Shown here: positions 6,077-8,068 of the stretch, in pieces
How positions within the stretch are numbered: position 1 is the first letter of the stretch
How the letters are laid out: each line of letters opens with the position of its first letter
Assembly: GCA_024404395.1 (NCBI GenBank)
Contig: JAKSPZ010000031.1
Coordinates: forward strand, 1 to 8,068
Origin: Clostridia bacterium
GTDB taxonomy: Bacteria > Bacillota > Clostridia > Christensenellales > Aristaeellaceae
Direction: 5' to 3'
DNA: 8,068 nt
The notes under the pieces: generated by a model
Told to the model about the DNA's origin: nothing
Database searches by the model: none
The model's input: only the letters and a program-made list of their open reading frames with translations
Program-made: the position numbers and the translations under genes

Positions 6077-6973
6077 TTAACCCTTCAGACTGCCGACCAT
6101 CATACCCTTCTCAAGGTACTTGCTGAGGAAGGGATAGAAGCACAGGATGGGAAGGATCGCAACAACGATGACCGCGTACTTGATCTGCAGCTGCGACATG
6201 ACGTTCTCGTAAGTCATATCGACGACCGGCTCGACCTCCAGAGAGGACTGGATGACAACGCGGCGGATGTACAGGGCCAGGGGCTGCAACTCCTTCTTGC
6301 CCAGATACAGCATGGCGTTGAAGTAGCTGTTCCAGTAGCCGATGCCGAAGTACAGTGCCAGCACCGCGAGGATGGGGGCGGACAGGGGCATGATGAACTG
6401 CAGGAACACGCGATACTCGTTGGCACCGTCGATTCGGGCGCTCTCCAGCATCTCTTCGGGGATGGTCTGGAAGAACGTTCTGGTAACGATGACGTACCAC
6501 GCACTGGTCAGACCGGGCAGGATGATCGCCCAGCGGTTGTTGTACAGATTCAGGAATCGTGCAACGACCAGGTAGGTGGGGATGATACCGCCGCTGAAGA
6601 ACATGGTGAAGGTGATGATCAACATGAAGAACTTTCTCGGGGGGAAGTTCTTTCTGGACAGCGGATACGCGGCAAGGGAGGTAACGATGATGCCGAGAAC
6701 CGTACCGACTACCGTATACCAGATGGTATTGAAGTAGTAGATGTACATGTTCTTGTCTTTGAGGACCGTCTTGAAAGCCAGGGTGCTGAAGCCCTTGGGC
6801 AGCAGCCATACCTGTTTACGGGCAACACTGACGGGGTTACTGATCGACATGCTGAAGACGTAGATCAGCGGATAAAGGGTGATGATAATGATCAGAGCCA
6901 TGATGATGTAGATCACCACATCAAACACGCGATCGCTCTTGCTGGCAAGCAGCTTGTTCTTCTGTCTCTTCAT
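6077..6973 (-). CDS. CUT1-family carbohydrate ABC transporter permease, YtcP/MalG-like
   Basis: Second membrane subunit of the sugar importer, 298 aa, with six predicted membrane segments (about 17-41, 82-105, 114-135, 148-166, 197-222, 264-283). The EAA loop that docks the ATPase is at 174-196 (EMLESARIDGANEYRVFLQFIMP), with the conserved ARIDGA core and G183. The C-terminus MMVGSLKG is typical of the YtcP/LplC branch. ATG at 6973 is preferred: AGGAGG (6982-6987) is 8 nt upstream. The in-frame GTG at 6982 begins inside that Shine-Dalgarno, so it cannot use it. The ribosome site also overlaps the stop of the LplB-like gene (13-nt gap), so the two permeases should be translationally coupled in a 1:1 ratio. 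No ATPase follows, as is usual for CUT1 systems that share an MsmX-type ATPase. Confidence 0.93.
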   Translation of the reverse strand: MKRQKNKLLASKSDRVFDVVIYIIMALIIIITLYPLIYVFSMSISNPVSVARKQVWLLPKGFSTLAFKTVLKDKNMYIYYFNTIWYTVVGTVLGIIVTSLAAYPLSRKNFPPRKFFMLIITFTMFFSGGIIPTYLVVARFLNLYNNRWAIILPGLTSAWYVIVTRTFFQTIPEEMLESARIDGANEYRVFLQFIMPLSAPILAVLALYFGIGYWNSYFNAMLYLGKKELQPLALYIRRVVIQSSLEVEPVVDMTYENVMSQLQIKYAVIVVAILPILCFYPFLSKYLEKGMMVGSLKG

Positions 6974-6981
6974 CGTCCGCA

Positions 6982-6987
6982 CCTCCT
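6982..6987 (-). promoter_or_regulatory. Ribosome-binding site overlapping the upstream stop codon (permease coupling)
   Basis: AGGAGG on the minus strand shares its first base with the TGA stop (6989-6987) of the LplB-like gene and lies 8 nt before ATG 6973. It fixes the start of the second permease and suggests stop-restart coupling. Confidence 0.8.
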
Positions 6988-7928
6988 CACCACAGGGAAT
7001 TGTCGCTGAGACGCTTGGAGATCTGGTTGGTAGCGATGACCAGCACCAGGTTGACCAGAGAGTTCATCAGACCGATGGCGGTGGAATAGCCCCACTTGTT
7101 GTCCAGAATACCGCTTCTGTAGGAGTAGGTGGAGAGGACGTCCGCCGTATCGTAGATGCGCTCGGAGTACATCAGGATGACCTTCTCATGACCGATGGAC
7201 ATCAGGTTGCCGACACGCATGATCAGCATGATGACGACCGTAGGCAGGATGCAAGGCAGGGTAATGTAGAAGACGTTCTTCAGTCTCGTACTGCCGTCGA
7301 CGAAGGCCGCCTCGTACATGCCGGGGTCGATACCGGCGATGGCCGCGGTGAAGACGATGGCGTCGAAGCCCAGGTGCTGCCAGCAGTTGGAGAGGACGTA
7401 CAGGCTTCTGAAGTACTGTGAGGCACCCATGAAGTCTATCGCTGTTCCGCCCGCCTTTACGATGAACTGGTTGATGATACCGTCATTGACGTTCAGGAAG
7501 TTGGTCAGCATACCGACGACGACCGTCGTGGAAATGAAGTAAGGCAGGAAGGAAAGGGTGGTGGTGATCTGCTTTGCGCGCTTGTTTCTGATCTCATTCA
7601 GGAACAGTGCCAGCAGGACCGCCGACGGGAAGGTGACGCCCAGATTGAACACGCTCAGGATGAAGGTGTTCTTGATCAGTCGCCAGGACAGCGGATAAGC
7701 AAAGAACTGCTTGAACCATCTGAGTCCGACCCATCTTGCATTGGGTCCCAGGAAAGGCGCGCCGGCCTTGTAATTCTGGAACGCGATGGACAGACCGAAC
7801 ATCGGCCAGTACTTGAAGATGAAGAAGAATGCCATGGGAATAATCAACATGATGTAGTACGGGCTGTTATTCCGCATGTGCTGTCTGAAGTCAAACTTCT
7901 TCTTGTTCGTCTCCTTGTTTTTCTTCAC
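6987..7928 (-). CDS. CUT1-family carbohydrate ABC transporter permease, LplB/YteP-like
   Basis: First gene of the sugar-import operon, 313 aa. After a basic N-terminus (MKKNKETNKKKFDFRQH), a first membrane helix begins near 23 (PYYIMLIIPMAFFFIFKYWPM) and further helices lie near 89-111, 122-145, 175-199, 225-240 and 284-302. The region MYEAAFVDGSTRLKNVFYITLP at about 204-225 is the EAA loop that contacts the ATPase. The WPMFGLSIAFQNYKAG and KNTFILSVFNL stretches are characteristic of the LplB branch. The start appears to be GTG at 7928: the next in-frame Met (residue 18) would remove the basic N-terminus. A GGGTG ribosome site lies 5 nt upstream (7934-7938). That GTG plus weak site suggests lower initiation than at the SBP gene. 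It pairs with the YtcP-like permease just downstream. Ligand not inferable from the permease. Confidence 0.92.
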   Translation of the reverse strand: MKKNKETNKKKFDFRQHMRNNSPYYIMLIIPMAFFFIFKYWPMFGLSIAFQNYKAGAPFLGPNARWVGLRWFKQFFAYPLSWRLIKNTFILSVFNLGVTFPSAVLLALFLNEIRNKRAKQITTTLSFLPYFISTTVVVGMLTNFLNVNDGIINQFIVKAGGTAIDFMGASQYFRSLYVLSNCWQHLGFDAIVFTAAIAGIDPGMYEAAFVDGSTRLKNVFYITLPCILPTVVIMLIMRVGNLMSIGHEKVILMYSERIYDTADVLSTYSYRSGILDNKWGYSTAIGLMNSLVNLVLVIATNQISKRLSDNSLW

Positions 7929-7965
7929 GATTGCACCCGCTTTCTGTTTCGTGTCATCTGTAAAT

Positions 7966-7994
7966 ATTATAGTCCAATTTTAGTTTTTTGTAAA
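7966..7994 (-). promoter_or_regulatory. Sigma-A-type promoter of the sugar-transport operon
   Basis: -35 TTTACA (7989-7994, 5/6), a 17-bp spacer, and a perfect -10 TATAAT (7966-7971). Transcription should start near 7959, giving a 5' UTR of about 30 nt before the GTG start at 7928. The minus strand immediately upstream (8009-8068) is strongly A-rich and may act as an UP-type element or bent DNA. I could not make out a convincing operator or catabolite (cre) site. Confidence 0.82.
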
Positions 7995-8068
7995 CACCCC
8001 CACAAAGGTTATGTTATTTTTTTACTTTTTCTTTTCTATTACTATTTTTCACTTTCTTTTGTGATACA

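Noticed and set aside
7929..7955. Possible catabolite-response (cre) operator near AGAAAGCGGGTGC downstream of the sugar promoter
   Set aside because: It matches only part of the cre consensus and lacks the symmetric half.

Overview
Every gene I can support lies on the minus strand, so the window reads right to left. Coding DNA is moderately GC-rich and the two main intergenic regions are AT-richer. Promoters are sigma-A-like with 17-bp spacers, and most genes carry strong AGGAGG-type ribosome-binding sites. The three-gene sugar-transporter arrangement is of the LplB/YtcP/LipO type. Together this suggests a Clostridia-like Bacillota, perhaps a gut or rumen Christensenellales or Oscillospirales member. 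That is an inference from style, not from a search.

Region 1 (about 7994 down to 3055) is a carbohydrate-uptake operon. A promoter with a perfect TATAAT box (7966-7994) drives two CUT1-type ABC permeases (LplB-like, then YtcP-like), a secreted solute-binding protein of the LipO/YtcQ type, and a Gfo/Idh/MocA-fold NAD(P)-dependent enzyme. A strong intrinsic terminator (3055-3093) closes it. No ATPase is present in this part of the operon, so a shared MsmX/MsmK-type ATPase encoded elsewhere is expected. The substrate is probably an oligosaccharide or sugar derivative, and the oxidoreductase-fold protein probably processes it. That protein has GH109-like motifs and no canonical EKP motif.

Region 2 (about 2996 down to 1, continuing past the window edge) is a vitamin B12 uptake operon. 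A promoter with a perfect TTGACA box (2968-2996) gives a leader of about 335 nt containing a cobalamin riboswitch. The leader also holds an intrinsic terminator and a visible competing antiterminator pairing. It is followed by btuF (periplasmic/secreted binding protein), btuC (membrane permease) and btuD (ATPase, cut off by the window edge before Walker B). When cobalamin is plentiful, the aptamer should favour the terminator and shut the operon off.

Each solute-binding-protein gene is followed, inside its operon, by a perfect GC-rich stem-loop without a good U-tract. This looks like a device to keep binding-protein mRNA more abundant than the downstream message. I saw no RNA genes, insertion sequences, CRISPR arrays or attachment sites. 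The content is well-known gene families; the points most worth a second look are the riboswitch switching logic, the paired stem-loops, and the GH109-like enzyme.
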